Assembly: GCF_014279755.1 (NCBI RefSeq) | Contig: NZ_CP047951.1 | Coordinates: 1,922,001 to 1,986,000 of the forward strand | Source of the DNA: Synechococcus sp. PROS-U-1 | Lineage (GTDB): Bacteria > Cyanobacteriota > Cyanobacteriia > PCC-6307 > Cyanobiaceae | Direction: 5' to 3' | Length of the DNA stretch: 64,000 nt | Shown: piece by piece, positions 27,813 through 37,441 of the stretch | How positions within the stretch are numbered: the first letter of the stretch is position 1 | How the letters are laid out: each line of letters begins with the position of its first letter | The notes under the pieces: model-generated | The model's database searches: none | The model's input: the letters and a program-made list of their open reading frames with translations, nothing else | Told to the model about the DNA's origin: nothing | Program-made: the position numbers and the translations under genes

Positions 27813-28438
27813 TGCAGGACCCAACCCTGATGCGCATCGGATCAGCCCTCAGTGGGTTGCTGATGGTGCTGTTCCTGGTGGTTCATCTGGCCGGTCTATT
27901 CCCCGCCCTGATCGCACCGGCGCAGTTCGAGCTGTACGCCACGGCCCTGCATCACCAGCCATGGCTTCCCATCCTGGAGGTCAGCTTGGCCACCACTGCA
28001 GCCGTTCATCTGATCTTCACCGCTGCCAAAACGCTGCGGAATCGTCGCGCTGGCAATACAGCTGTGCTGCGCAGCCGTCGCGGTCGACCGATCGAGGCGC
28101 TCGCCAGCCGTAGCAAAGTTGCTGCAGGAGTGATCACGCTCGGCTTCCTGACCCTGCACCTGCAACAACTCCGCTGGCCCCGCCCTGTTGATGGTCTCGA
28201 GAGAGAGGTGCTGATGAAGGTGCTGCATCAACCCACCAGCCTGCTGGTCTATGGCCTTGGCAGCCTGGCCATCGGGTTGCACCTGCTGCACGGTGCTGAA
28301 GCAGCTCACCGCAACCTCGGTTTCCTGACACCGGTCAACGGCCCCAGCATTCGCTGGGGAGGTCGCCTGCTGGCGACCGTGATCGGAGGAGGCTTCCTGC
28401 TGATCAGCCTTGGGCTGGCCCTTGGAGAAATTGCATGA
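27812..28438 (+). CDS. sdhC: Succinate dehydrogenase/fumarate reductase cytochrome b-type subunit
   Basis: A 208-aa membrane anchor with about five hydrophobic helices and His residues positioned to bind heme ([39 protein letters not shown]). It resembles the single-subunit B-type anchor of succinate:quinone oxidoreductases. The gene overlaps the bestrophin stop upstream and sdhA downstream (4 bp), indicating an operon with sdhA and sdhB. It fixes the enzyme complex in the thylakoid or plasma membrane. Confidence 0.85.
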   Translation: MQDPTLMRIGSALSGLLMVLFLVVHLAGLFPALIAPAQFELYATALHHQPWLPILEVSLATTAAVHLIFTAAKTLRNRRAGNTAVLRSRRGRPIEALASRSKVAAGVITLGFLTLHLQQLRWPRPVDGLEREVLMKVLHQPTSLLVYGLGSLAIGLHLLHGAEAAHRNLGFLTPVNGPSIRWGGRLLATVIGGGFLLISLGLALGEIA

Positions 28439-30354
28439 CTCGAGGTTTGCCTGACCCAAGGATTCCCTCCGGTCCGCTCGCCGATGCCTGGCGACGCACC
28501 CGGGAGGGACTGCCTCTGATCAGCCCCTTACGCAAAGGGCAGATGGATGTGCTGGTTGTGGGCACAGGCCTGGCAGGCGCTTCTGCCGCTGCGACGCTTG
28601 CGCAGCAGGGCTACCGGGTCAAAGTGCTCAGCTTCCATGACAGTCCAAGGCGGGCTCATTCGGTGGCGGCCCAGGGCGGCATCAATGCCGCGCGTTCCGT
28701 GGCGGTCGATGGAGACAGCATCAGCCGCCTGTTCGCCGACACCCTCAAGGGGGGCGATTTCCGAGCGCGGGAAGCGGGGTGCCAGCGACTGGCGGAAATC
28801 AGCAGCGGCATCATCGACCAGTGCGTGGCCCAGGGGGTGCCGTTCGCGCGCGAATACGGCGGCAGCCTGGCCACCCGCAGTTTCGGCGGTGCGCTGGTGA
28901 GCCGCACCTTCTACGCCCGTGGGCAAACCGGCCAGCAATTGCTCTACGGCGCCTACCAGGCCTTGATGCGGCAGGTGGAGCTGGGTCGCGTCCAACTGCT
29001 CACCCGCCGGGATGTGCTCGAGCTGATCACCGTGGATGGAGTCGCCCGCGGGGTGGTGGCGCGCCATCTGCTGAGCGGTGAACTGGAGGTGCACACCGCC
29101 CGCACAGTTCTGCTCTGCACCGGTGGCTACAGCAACGTCTACTTCCTCTCCACCAATGCGCTGAAGTCCAACACCAGTGCGATCTGGCAAGCCCACAGGA
29201 AAGGTGCGCTGTTCGCCAATCCCTGCTTCACCCAGATTCATCCCACCTGCATACCCAGTGGCGATGTTTTCCAGAGCAAGCTGACGCTGATGAGCGAAAG
29301 CCTGCGTAACGACGGGCGGGTCTGGCTGCCGAAACATCCGGATGAGACACGTCCTCCCGATGCGATTCCGGAAAAGGAGCGCGACTACTTCCTGGAACGC
29401 CTGTATCCCACCTACGGCAACATGACGCCACGCGACGTCGCCTCCAGGCGGGCCAGGGAACTGTGCAACGCGGGGCGGGGCGTTGGCCCCGGGGGTCGAT
29501 CGGTGTACCTCGACCTCACGGACGCCATCAAGGCCGAAGGCAAAGGCGCCATTGCTGCGCGCTACGGCAACTTGATGACGATGTATGAGCGGATCAGCGG
29601 CGACGACCCCTACAGCAAGCCGATGCGGATCTATCCAGCCCCCCACTACACGATGGGAGGCCTCTGGGTTGACTACCAGCTGATGAGTTCCATTCCGGGC
29701 CTCTTCGTGCTGGGAGAAGCGAATTACTCCGAACATGGCGCCAACCGGCTTGGCGCCAGCGCCCTGATGCAAGGACTCGCCGATGGCTACTTCATCGCAC
29801 CCTCCACGGTCACGGCCTGGCTGGCGGGGACACCAGCGGAGGATGTCCCGACGGACCACCAGGCCTGCCGCGAGGCCCTGGAGAGCACGCGCACCCGAAT
29901 CAACCAGTTGATCAACAACAACGGCAGCACTTCGGTGGACAGCTTCCACCGGGAGCTGGGGAGCGTGATGATCGACTGCTGCGGTATCAGTCGACATGCC
30001 GATGGTCTGCGGGAGGGGCTGAAGCAGGTGAAGGCGCTGGAACAGCGGTTCGATGCCGAGGTGCGGGTGCCCGGCGACGCCTGCGGCCCCAATGCCGAGC
30101 TGGAGAAAGCCCTACGGGTCAAAGACTTCTTCGGGCTGGCCCAACTGATGCTGCGGGATGCCCTGGCCCGTGAGGAATCGTGCGGGGCCCACTTCCGCGA
30201 AGAGCATCAGAGCGAAGACGGCGAAGCCCGGCGCGACGACGTCAACTTCGCCCACATCGCGGCCTGGGAGCACAACAGCGGCGGCGTGCCGACCCGCCAC
30301 AGCGAACCACTGCAGTTCACCGCGCTGCAACCCAGCACCCGCAGCTACAAATGA
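28435..30354 (+). CDS. sdhA: Succinate dehydrogenase/fumarate reductase flavoprotein subunit
   Basis: A 639-aa catalytic subunit oxidising succinate to fumarate. The FAD-binding Rossmann motif [10 protein letters not shown] lies near residues 43-52. The [10 protein letters not shown] stretch carries the His that covalently binds FAD in this family. Active-site features follow: [31 protein letters not shown] and [18 protein letters not shown]. It overlaps sdhC by 4 bp and sdhB by 4 bp. Confidence 0.95.
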   Translation: MTRGLPDPRIPSGPLADAWRRTREGLPLISPLRKGQMDVLVVGTGLAGASAAATLAQQGYRVKVLSFHDSPRRAHSVAAQGGINAARSVAVDGDSISRLFADTLKGGDFRAREAGCQRLAEISSGIIDQCVAQGVPFAREYGGSLATRSFGGALVSRTFYARGQTGQQLLYGAYQALMRQVELGRVQLLTRRDVLELITVDGVARGVVARHLLSGELEVHTARTVLLCTGGYSNVYFLSTNALKSNTSAIWQAHRKGALFANPCFTQIHPTCIPSGDVFQSKLTLMSESLRNDGRVWLPKHPDETRPPDAIPEKERDYFLERLYPTYGNMTPRDVASRRARELCNAGRGVGPGGRSVYLDLTDAIKAEGKGAIAARYGNLMTMYERISGDDPYSKPMRIYPAPHYTMGGLWVDYQLMSSIPGLFVLGEANYSEHGANRLGASALMQGLADGYFIAPSTVTAWLAGTPAEDVPTDHQACREALESTRTRINQLINNNGSTSVDSFHRELGSVMIDCCGISRHADGLREGLKQVKALEQRFDAEVRVPGDACGPNAELEKALRVKDFFGLAQLMLRDALAREESCGAHFREEHQSEDGEARRDDVNFAHIAAWEHNSGGVPTRHSEPLQFTALQPSTRSYK

Positions 30355-31079
30355 AACTCACCCTGCGCATCTGGCGGCAGACCAGCTCCGACCAACCCGG
30401 TGAATACCAGAGCCATCTGCTGGACGACGTCTCCCCCAACCTCTCCCTTCTGGAAGCTCTCGACCAGCTCAACGAACAACTGATCAGCGCTGGCGAGCGG
30501 CCGGTGAGCTTTGACCACGACTGCCGCGAAGGCATCTGCGGCAGCTGCGGCTTCCTGGTGAATGGGCAGGCCCATGGACCACGGGCCGCCACATCGGTGT
30601 GTCAGCTTTACCTGCGGGAATTCCGGGATGCCACGGTGTTGACGCTGGATCCCTGGAGAGCCCGGGCCTTTCCTCCAATCCAGGACCTCATGGTGGACCG
30701 CTCCGCCTTCGACCGATTGATCGCCGCCGGGGGGTACTGCTCCACAGGCACCGGCCAGGCCCCGGATGGCAACGCTCTACCTATCGGAAGGGATCAGGCC
30801 ACCAGTGCCTTCAGCACAGCCACCTGCATCGGATGTGGTGCCTGCGTCGCCAGCTGCCGCAATGCCTCGGCGAGCCTGTTCGTTGCGGCGAAACTGGCAC
30901 ACCTGGGTCAGCTGCCGCAGGGGCAACCGGAACGGAGCCGCCGAGCCGACGCCATGCAACGCCAGATGGAAGCAGAGGGTTTCGGCAGCTGCAGCAGCAA
31001 CCTCGAATGCGAGGCTGTCTGTCCGCAGGAGATTTCCGCAGACTGGATCAGCTGGATGCACCGCGAGCAGAGGAGCTGA
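30351..31079 (+). CDS. sdhB: Succinate dehydrogenase/fumarate reductase iron-sulfur subunit
   Basis: A 242-aa subunit with three iron-sulfur cluster sites: [2Fe-2S] Cys58, Cys63, Cys66 and Cys84; [4Fe-4S] Cys159, Cys162 and Cys165; and the remaining ligands Cys169, Cys214, Cys220 and Cys224 shared with the third cluster. The ATG at 30351 overlaps the sdhA stop. It transfers electrons from the flavoprotein to quinone through the membrane anchor. Confidence 0.94.
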   Translation: MKLTLRIWRQTSSDQPGEYQSHLLDDVSPNLSLLEALDQLNEQLISAGERPVSFDHDCREGICGSCGFLVNGQAHGPRAATSVCQLYLREFRDATVLTLDPWRARAFPPIQDLMVDRSAFDRLIAAGGYCSTGTGQAPDGNALPIGRDQATSAFSTATCIGCGACVASCRNASASLFVAAKLAHLGQLPQGQPERSRRADAMQRQMEAEGFGSCSSNLECEAVCPQEISADWISWMHREQRS

Positions 31080-31085
31080 AGCCGC

Positions 31086-31262
31086 ATGAATGCCCTCACC
31101 CGCGCCGGTCTGATCAGCCTGATGATCCTGGCGGTTGCCACAGGGATCTGGCTGAACCGCACCGCCTGGCGGAACCGACGTTTGATCTGGCAGCTGCAGG
31201 CTGCAGTCATCGCTGGCGGCGTCGGCTTCATCGCCGGTCGTGTGACCGCTGGCAAGAACTGA
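31086..31262 (+). CDS. 58-residue membrane protein downstream of sdhB
   Basis: Short ORF starting ATG 31086, 6 bp after the sdhB stop, encoding 58 aa with two hydrophobic segments (LISLMILAVATGIWL and QLQAAVIAGGVGFIAG) separated by a basic loop. The close spacing suggests co-translation with the sdh genes. I do not recognise the family; a role as a small anchor or assembly subunit is a guess. Confidence 0.6.
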   Translation: MNALTRAGLISLMILAVATGIWLNRTAWRNRRLIWQLQAAVIAGGVGFIAGRVTAGKN

Positions 31263-31440
31263 TCTTGAAGAGCACAAACCATCCAGCCTGACAGCAGATA
31301 ACGGAGCAGCTAACACTGCCCTTCACTTCAATGCCCCAACAACAATCGCAGCAGGTCTAAAACGATAAATCATCAGAATATTTTTCCTAAGACCCAAAGA
31401 CGAATCTCTACTGTTTTAAGTATTGATTACAGCCACCACC

Positions 31441-32220
31441 ATGCAAGCCAAGCCTCAACCGGAGCAGATCACCAAAACAGTGGTCGGCATCACGACGGTC
31501 TTCATTGGTGGCATCGCCCTTTTATCAACAGTTTTCGTTGTTCCGGCTGGCGAAGTTGGTGTCATGACGACCCTTGGCAAAGTCTCCAATACCCCTCGGG
31601 AGCCTGGCCTGAACCTCAAGATTCCTTTTATTCAGTCGGCCCATAATTTCAGCGTCAGGACGCAGGTCATCCCCGAAAAATTTTCGACACTCACAAAAGA
31701 CCTACAGGTAATCGAAGCCACAGCCACTGTGAAATATGCAGTCAAACCTGGAGAGGCACCCAGGATCTACAGCACAATCGCCACCGACGACTCTGCAATT
31801 TATGCAAGGGTCATTCAGCCATCACTGCTGAAATCGCTGAAGTCAGTTTTTTCGAAGTATGAACTCGACACTATTGCCACCGACTGGAACAACATTTCCA
31901 CCCTTGTGCAAGAAAGCGTCTCCAATGAACTGAGCAAATTCGACTATGTGGCTGTCAAAGGCCTGGACATCACTGGCCTCAAGATCGCCGAGGAATACCG
32001 AGCGGCCATTGAACAGAAGCAAATCGCACAACAGCAACTTCTGCGCGCCAAAACAGAAGTTCAAATCGCCGAGCAAGAAGCTCTGAAGTTTCAGACCTTG
32101 ACCAAGTCGCTGAATGACAGCGTTCTCTACAAGCTCTTCCTCGACAAGTGGGACGGAAAAACAAAGGTGGTTCCACCGATCCGAGGCGGAAATACACCGC
32201 CGGTGATTGTTGGGCAATAA
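31441..32220 (+). CDS. Prohibitin-like SPFH-domain membrane protein
   Basis: A 259-aa protein with one N-terminal transmembrane helix (about 14-36) and an SPFH/band-7 domain (VVPAGEVGVMTTLGKVSNT..., about 38-200). A coiled-coil region follows (EEYRAAIEQKQIAQQQLLRAKTEVQIAEQEALK). Prohibitins form large membrane rings that organise proteases and membrane domains. It is preceded by an AT-rich 178-bp gap (31263-31440) that probably holds its promoter. The ATG at 31441 is preferred over the TTG at 31423. Confidence 0.88.
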   Translation: MQAKPQPEQITKTVVGITTVFIGGIALLSTVFVVPAGEVGVMTTLGKVSNTPREPGLNLKIPFIQSAHNFSVRTQVIPEKFSTLTKDLQVIEATATVKYAVKPGEAPRIYSTIATDDSAIYARVIQPSLLKSLKSVFSKYELDTIATDWNNISTLVQESVSNELSKFDYVAVKGLDITGLKIAEEYRAAIEQKQIAQQQLLRAKTEVQIAEQEALKFQTLTKSLNDSVLYKLFLDKWDGKTKVVPPIRGGNTPPVIVGQ

Positions 32221-32229
32221 CGGGATGGA

Positions 32230-32517
32230 TCAGAGCCCAGCGCAGCCGCGGACAGCAGCATGCAGATCCGCAACGGCCTGAGCTCCGCGACCAGCCTTCA
32301 ACTGTTGCATGACCAGGTCCGCCTGCACGCCCAAGAGCAGCGTCTGACAGGGATAAGCACTGCGAGCGGAAGCCCGCCGCTGCAGAGCTTCCGCCTCGAG
32401 CAAGGCCTGTTCACAGAGCTGCTGGTGGCTCGCTTCAAGGCAACGCTGCGCCCGGGCCTGAAAAGCGGCGAGGGACGAGGCCTGGACCGCTGGGGCCGCC
32501 ATGCCAAGAGCAATCAA
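32230..32517 (-). CDS. Small secreted hypothetical protein
   Basis: A 95-aa protein with a signal-peptide-like N-terminus (ALGMAAPAVQAS), four Cys residues and an Ala/Gln/Leu-rich helical body. It begins with TTG at 32517, and the signal sequence seems to continue upstream (RSVTVLIALG), so the true start may be a rarer codon a few residues before. Function unknown. It converges with the prohibitin-like gene, 9 bp apart. Confidence 0.55.
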   Translation of the reverse strand: MIALGMAAPAVQASSLAAFQARAQRCLEASHQQLCEQALLEAEALQRRASARSAYPCQTLLLGVQADLVMQQLKAGRGAQAVADLHAAVRGCAGL

Positions 32518-32597
32518 GACTGTGACGGAGCGCGCAACCAGGGCTCATGGGGGCGATTTGCTGAGATGATGCCGCAATATCGATCGATCACACCGCC

Positions 32598-32717
32598 GTG
32601 TACACCGACTGGTCCGCCATTGCCCTGCTGCTGTTCACCGCGGTGCCTCTGTTGATCGTCGTGGCGACAGCGACTTACTTCGTGATCCAGAACGACCAGA
32701 AAACTCCCTTGGGCTGA
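32598..32717 (+). CDS. Possible 39-residue single-helix membrane protein
   Basis: GTG at 32598 opens a 39-codon frame with one clear transmembrane helix (AIALLLFTAVPLLIVVATAT) and a polar C-terminus (QNDQKTPLG). The layout resembles small photosynthetic-complex subunits, but I cannot match it to a named one. Support is limited to the helix and the frame. Confidence 0.4.
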   Translation: MYTDWSAIALLLFTAVPLLIVVATATYFVIQNDQKTPLG

Positions 32718-32734
32718 GATTCAGCCCCCACGTC

Positions 32735-32923
32735 TTACTTCGCGGCCCTGGCTGGACAACTCAGCTTGGCCAGTCCTGGACTGTTAAGCGGCTGGTGATT
32801 TAGTGGTGCGGATTGCACGGCGGAACTGAGCTGACCGGTTCCGAGACAGACGATGCAGGTTCGGAAGCGATCACCCGAAACACGCTGCATTCCACTGCCA
32901 CCACAGACGGTGCATGTGCACAT
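32735..32923 (-). CDS. Small zinc-ribbon protein with DnaJ-type CxxCxGxG motifs
   Basis: A 62-aa protein from the ATG at 32923. Two motifs, CTVCGGSG and CIVCLGTG, spaced by 16 residues form a likely zinc-binding knuckle as in DnaJ central domains. The remaining 30 residues look unstructured. It may assist a chaperone or thiol process, but this is only inference. A TTG at 32947 is an alternative start. Confidence 0.6.
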   Translation of the reverse strand: MCTCTVCGGSGMQRVSGDRFRTCIVCLGTGQLSSAVQSAPLNHQPLNSPGLAKLSCPARAAK

Positions 32924-32989
32924 GACCCGAAGGATCTGACGATCCAAACAGTGTGGGGCGAAAACCCCTGACCGATCCCGAAGTGATCC

Positions 32990-33871
32990 TTAAGAAAGGA
33001 CCGCATTGATCTCTTGATGCGTCAAGTGTTCGAGCAACTCTGTTGCACTGAGCCGCGCATCGGGATCCACCAGCTGGAGCCCCGAGGCCAGGCGTCCGAT
33101 CACCATGGCTGCATCCATCCCCGCGGCACGGAGCGAGTCCAGACCTGAACTGGCCTCACGTTTGGAGAGTTTCTGGCCACGGGCATCGCGCAGCAACGGC
33201 CCATGGCGGAACTGGGGCGGGCGTTGCCCAAGGGCCGCGAACAGAGTGCGCTGGGCCGGCAGTGCTTCCCGCAGATCAGCACCACGAACCACATCAGTGA
33301 CGCCGAAACTGAGTTCGTCGATCACGGTGGCGAGCTGGTAGGCGATGAACCCATCGGCGCGGCGAAGCACCACATCACCACTCCCATGGGGGTCGTCATC
33401 AGCGACCCGCAACCGCCAACTCGGGAGCCGCTGCTGCTGCCATCCCCAGTCATGCCCCGCCTGCCTGCAGATGCCGGGATAGATCGGTTGATCAGCCAGC
33501 TCCCGCCGGGAGCAGCGACAGGCGAACAGCCGACCGGAGCGACGCAACCAGGACAACCAGGAGTGATAGACACCACGCCGTTCGCTTTGCACAACGGGAG
33601 GTCCATCCCAACGCAGACCCAACCAAAGCAAATCCTTCTGGATTGCCTCGCTCGCACCGACGCGATTGCGCGGCGTGTCGAGGTCATCAATGCGCAGCAA
33701 CCAGGCACCACCGGCCTGACGTGCCGCCAGCCAGGACAGCAGGGCGGTTTGAAGATTGCCCAGATGCAGCACCCCGGTTGGCGACGGAGCAAAGCGTCCG
33801 CGATACCCGCCAGCGGCAGACAAGGCGCGGCCAATCTCCAGATGATGCTTGAGATGGTCCGGAACGGACAT
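32990..33871 (-). CDS. gluQRS: Glutamyl-Q tRNA(Asp) synthetase
   Basis: A truncated glutamyl-tRNA synthetase paralogue (293 aa) that attaches glutamate to queuosine 34 of tRNA-Asp. It has the catalytic-domain signature PSPTGVLHLGNL, DDLDTPR, the Zn-binding CRCSRREL...YPGICR, and QKLSKRE, and lacks the anticodon-binding domain, as expected. The ATG at 33871 (MSVPDHLKHH) is used; the extra upstream codons to 33907 look non-coding. It is 50 bp downstream of the HU gene. Confidence 0.93.
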   Translation of the reverse strand: MSVPDHLKHHLEIGRALSAAGGYRGRFAPSPTGVLHLGNLQTALLSWLAARQAGGAWLLRIDDLDTPRNRVGASEAIQKDLLWLGLRWDGPPVVQSERRGVYHSWLSWLRRSGRLFACRCSRRELADQPIYPGICRQAGHDWGWQQQRLPSWRLRVADDDPHGSGDVVLRRADGFIAYQLATVIDELSFGVTDVVRGADLREALPAQRTLFAALGQRPPQFRHGPLLRDARGQKLSKREASSGLDSLRAAGMDAAMVIGRLASGLQLVDPDARLSATELLEHLTHQEINAVLS

Positions 33872-33921
33872 CAAAAAAGGCGACCCAACGGGCCGCCCGG
33901 ACAACAAAGGACGGCTGCAGA

Positions 33922-34197
33922 TCAGCCCTGGACGCGATCTTTGAACATCTTGCCGGCAGTGAAAGCGGGGACACGCTTGGCGGGAATCGCGATCTTTTCG
34001 CCGGTCTTGGGGTTCAGACCCTGACGGGCGGAACGCTCACGGGGCTCAAAAGAGCCGAAACCCAGGATGGAAACCTTTTTGCCCTCAACCACGGAGTCGA
34101 TGATTGTGTCGATGGCGGCGTCAACAACCATGGAGACGTCGGTCTTGGTGAGCTCGGTGCGAGCAGCCACCAGATTCACCAGATCAGCTTTGTTCAT
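33922..34197 (-). CDS. hup: DNA-binding protein HU
   Basis: A 91-aa nucleoid protein with the full HU sequence: MNKADLVNLVAARTELTK, the GFGSFEPRERSARQG beta-arm with the conserved GRNP-like NPKTGE, and the PAKRVPAFTAGK end. The ATG at 34197 gives the canonical length. The 133 bp upstream (34198-34330) contain no gene and should hold the promoter. Confidence 0.96.
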   Translation of the reverse strand: MNKADLVNLVAARTELTKTDVSMVVDAAIDTIIDSVVEGKKVSILGFGSFEPRERSARQGLNPKTGEKIAIPAKRVPAFTAGKMFKDRVQG

Positions 34198-34330
34198 TTG
34201 AAGGAGAGAGTCGGGGGGCGGGAGACGGCTCAGATACGGCGTAGTGGTCTCGCCGCTGCCTTCCCCAAGCGGCCCAATCGTATGGAGACCAACCGGTTGC
34301 TGCAAGCGAAACGTCCTGTGCCGCAACGCT

Positions 34331-34990
34331 TTAGCAGCTCTGCGCAACATCACTCCACCCACTGAAGGGCACAAGACGCTCCCCACGCAGGGCACCAAGA
34401 GCAGCCCCAGAAAGCAGATAGGGACTGGCATCTGGGGGAATCCAGCCCCTGAGTTTGGCCAGACTGTTGAGCTGTCTGGGCCAGTGAAAGGTCCGGGCAT
34501 GGCGCATGGGTGCGAGCTGTCCTTGAGCCCATGGCGTCAGCAAACGCCCGCAGAACAACAGCTCGTTGGGCGCCGGAGCAAACACCACACAGCTGCCCGG
34601 CGTTGGACCTGGCGTCCACAACAGACGCAAACCACTAACGGTGGTGTGCTGGTCGGAGAAGGTGTCCAAAGGCTGAACATTGGGCAATAAATAGGCCTCC
34701 TGTTCCTGCACCAGCACCGGCCATCCCAGGCGCTCCTGCAGGCGGCGCAGGCGCCCATGACCTTCACGACTGGTCAGGAGAATCCGCGGGCTTCGCGTTC
34801 CCGCCAACTGGCGCAGCGCAGTGAGGCTGGCCTCCGTCAACGGCGGGCAGTCCACCAGCACCGGTTCGGGCTCCAGATCCAGCCACCAGGCGCTGCCGCC
34901 CTGGCTGTCGCGGTTGGGTGGAAACAACCAGAGGTCGTCGCGCAGCTGCTGCGGTGGCCGACCGGCCTCAAGTGTGGTGGTCATCGCCAT
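34331..34990 (-). CDS. Metallo-beta-lactamase-fold-like protein lacking metal ligands
   Basis: A 219-aa protein with MBL-fold-type progression: VLVDCPPL in strand-turn position, ILLTSREGHGRLRRLQ where active members have HxHxDH, LRLLWTPGPTPGSCVVF in place of the usual GHTPGSV..., and ELLFCGRLL in place of the D-x-x-F motif. The metal ligands are mostly substituted, so it is probably not a metallohydrolase. The start is ATG 34990, with 34984 as an alternative. It is divergent from glgX, 40 bp away. Confidence 0.7.
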   Translation of the reverse strand: MAMTTTLEAGRPPQQLRDDLWLFPPNRDSQGGSAWWLDLEPEPVLVDCPPLTEASLTALRQLAGTRSPRILLTSREGHGRLRRLQERLGWPVLVQEQEAYLLPNVQPLDTFSDQHTTVSGLRLLWTPGPTPGSCVVFAPAPNELLFCGRLLTPWAQGQLAPMRHARTFHWPRQLNSLAKLRGWIPPDASPYLLSGAALGALRGERLVPFSGWSDVAQSC

Positions 34991-35030
34991 TGGTTCAAAC
35001 AACGGACCAAACCACTAGTTTGAAGTTGAG

Positions 35031-37124
35031 ATGCCCCAACAGGCCTTGAGTGGCATTCACCCTGGTTCCCCCTGGCCCCTCGGCAGCAGCCTCACCAGCA
35101 GGGGGGTGAACTTCGTGTTGGCGGCACCCGGGGCCGACCGGATCGAACTGCTGCTTTACAGCAACGGCAAGGACCGCAGCCCAGAGCGGGTGATCGAACT
35201 GGATGGTCGACGTCACCGCTCTGGCGACTACTGGCATGTCGAGGTGGAAGGGCTTGGCGAGGGCTGCTGTTACGGCTATCGCGTCTTCGGCCCGCTGGCT
35301 CCGGGAGGCCACGGCTTCCGCCCCTCCAAGGTGCTACTGGACCCCGCCGCCCGTGCTATCAGTGGCTGGGATGTCTATGACCGGGTGCTAGCCACCGGCC
35401 CCTCACCCAACGCCCACGCCTGCCTCAAGGCGGTGGTCTGCGAACGGGATCTGTTCGATTTCCAGGCCCATCCCAGGCCGCGCCAGAGCTGGCAACGCAC
35501 GGTGATCTATGAGCTGCATGTGGGGGGCTTCACCAGCCGCGAGGATGCAGGAGTTGCCGTCGAGCACCGCGGAACATACCTCGGACTGATCGCGAAGCTG
35601 CCCTACCTCAAAGAGCTTGGCATCACAGCTGTTGAGCTGTTGCCGGTGTTCTGTTTTGACCCTGCCGATGCTCCTCCCGGGCGCGACAACGTGTGGGGCT
35701 ACAGCCCCCTGAACTGGTTCACACCCCACCACGGCTACTGCACCAGTGGCGACCCGCTGCAGGCCCGACATGAAGTGCGCCAACTGGTGGCCGCCTGCCA
35801 TGACGCGGGCATCGAAGTGCTGCTGGATGTGGTCTACAACCACACCACCGAAGGCAACCTCCATGGCCCGACGTTGAGCTGGCGCGGCTGCGCCGACAAC
35901 CTCTACTACCACCAGAACGAAGTTGGCGATTATCACGACGTGAGCGGCTGCGGCAACTCGATCGCCGCCAATGCACCCATCAGCACCCAGCTGATCCTCG
36001 AGTCGATGCGCTGCTGGGCTCTGGAGCTGGGGGTGGATGGCTTCCGCTTCGACCTGGGCATCGCCCTGAGCCGCGGCGATCAACTCAAACCCCTCAATGA
36101 ACCGCCCCTGTTTGCGGCGATGGAGGCCGACCCGCACCTGAGCGACCTCAAATTGGTCAGTGAACCTTGGGACTGCGGCGGCCTGTATCGACTGGAAGAC
36201 TTTCCCGCCGAGCGGATCGGCACCTGGAACGGCCATTTCCGCGATGGGGTACGGCGCTTCTGGAAAGGGGACGACCACAGCACCTGGACCCTGGCCCAGC
36301 GGTTCAAGGGCAGCCCCGATCTGTATGACGGCAAGCCCGTCGCCTTAGGGCGTTCGGTGAACTTCATCACGGCCCATGACGGCTTCACTCTGGCGGATCT
36401 GGTCAGCTACAACCGCAAACACAACCTGGCCAACGGCGAAGACAACCGCGACGGCGAGAACCACAACAACAGCTGGAACCACGGCATCGAAGGCCCCAGC
36501 AGCAATCCCCTGGTGCAAACCCTGCGTCGACGCCAGCAACGCAACCTGCTCAGCACCCTGCTGCTGGCCCGTGGCGTACCGATGCTGCTGATGGGCGACG
36601 AAGTGGGGCGCAGCCAGGGGGGAAACAACAACAGCTGGTGCCAGAACAGCCCGCTCGGCTGGATGGTCTGGGATGAAGACCACTGCGACCTGGACCTCAA
36701 GCAGTTTCTGCAGCGCCTGCTGCGCCTGCGCCAGGCCCTGCCGCAGCTGTTCAATCCTCTGGTAGCGCCGCGGGAAAATCACCGCAAATCAGCGCAGCAG
36801 CAGAGCGATCTTTGGCGTCAATGGCACGGGGTCAGCCTGGCCAAACCGGATTGGGCGGCCTGGAGCCGCACCACGGCCACAAGTCTCCACAGCGCCAGCC
36901 GCGGCGCCCTGCTCTGGATGGGCTTCAACGCTTACAAGGAGAGCCTCAGTTTCGAGTTGCCGATCCCGGCATCCCCCTGGAAGCGGGTGATCGACACCTC
37001 TTTGCCCAGTCCAAAGGATTTCCCAAACCAGCCCGCCAGCTTCAGCGGCGTGGAAATTCCTTTGCAGAGCAGGAGCTTCATGCTGTTGCTTGCCGAGGAG
37101 GAAACCTCTGGGCTTCGTTTGTGA
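35031..37124 (+). CDS. glgX: Glycogen debranching enzyme / isoamylase (GlgX)
   Basis: A 697-aa glycoside hydrolase family 13 enzyme cleaving alpha-1,6 branches of glycogen. There is an N-terminal CBM48 domain (about 10-110), then the TIM barrel with nucleophile Asp341 (DGFRFDLG), acid/base Glu378 (SEPWD) and transition-state stabiliser Asp450 (TAHDGF), and a C-terminal beta domain. The start is ATG 35031. tRNA-Gly on the other strand begins 5 bp after its stop. Confidence 0.94.
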   Translation: MPQQALSGIHPGSPWPLGSSLTSRGVNFVLAAPGADRIELLLYSNGKDRSPERVIELDGRRHRSGDYWHVEVEGLGEGCCYGYRVFGPLAPGGHGFRPSKVLLDPAARAISGWDVYDRVLATGPSPNAHACLKAVVCERDLFDFQAHPRPRQSWQRTVIYELHVGGFTSREDAGVAVEHRGTYLGLIAKLPYLKELGITAVELLPVFCFDPADAPPGRDNVWGYSPLNWFTPHHGYCTSGDPLQARHEVRQLVAACHDAGIEVLLDVVYNHTTEGNLHGPTLSWRGCADNLYYHQNEVGDYHDVSGCGNSIAANAPISTQLILESMRCWALELGVDGFRFDLGIALSRGDQLKPLNEPPLFAAMEADPHLSDLKLVSEPWDCGGLYRLEDFPAERIGTWNGHFRDGVRRFWKGDDHSTWTLAQRFKGSPDLYDGKPVALGRSVNFITAHDGFTLADLVSYNRKHNLANGEDNRDGENHNNSWNHGIEGPSSNPLVQTLRRRQQRNLLSTLLLARGVPMLLMGDEVGRSQGGNNNSWCQNSPLGWMVWDEDHCDLDLKQFLQRLLRLRQALPQLFNPLVAPRENHRKSAQQQSDLWRQWHGVSLAKPDWAAWSRTTATSLHSASRGALLWMGFNAYKESLSFELPIPASPWKRVIDTSLPSPKDFPNQPASFSGVEIPLQSRSFMLLLAEEETSGLRL

Positions 37125-37128
37125 GCAG

Positions 37129-37199
37129 AGCGGGTGACGGGAATCGAACCCGTGTCATCAGCTTGGAAGGCTGAGGTCTTACCATTACACAACACCCGC
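37129..37199 (-). tRNA. tRNA-Gly (TCC anticodon)
   Basis: On the minus strand the acceptor GCGGGTG (37199-37193) pairs with CACCCGC (37136-37130). The anticodon stem TCAGC/GCTGA has loop CTTCCAA (anticodon TCC, codon GGA). The T-loop TTCGATT is canonical. CCA is not encoded. Confidence 0.95.
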
Positions 37200-37201
37200 A
37201 A

Positions 37202-37219
37202 GAAATCTTTAAAGATTTC
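37202..37219. promoter_or_regulatory. 18-bp perfect palindrome between tRNA-Gly and the giant gene
   Basis: GAAATCTTTAAAGATTTC reads identically on both strands. It lies 3 bp upstream of the tRNA-Gly 5' end and in the leader region of the giant gene. It could be a protein-binding site or a hairpin in the leader. Confidence 0.35.
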
Positions 37220-37441
37220 GTATGCAGAGCTTTGCTTTGCTGGTCGATGCTAGCAGCTCGACCTCCCAAAACATGCATTGGATCTTCACAGCATCAAGCA
37301 AAGCCTGATCAATCGTTTTCTTGGCTTCAAAATTATTTACGCCGCACAAGAATCCATAAAAAATTAAGGCGGGAAAAGTTTAGTCAAGCAAGCCCTAGCT
37401 GGGATCATCACGAAGATAATAGAGTTAGATGCAGTCGATCC

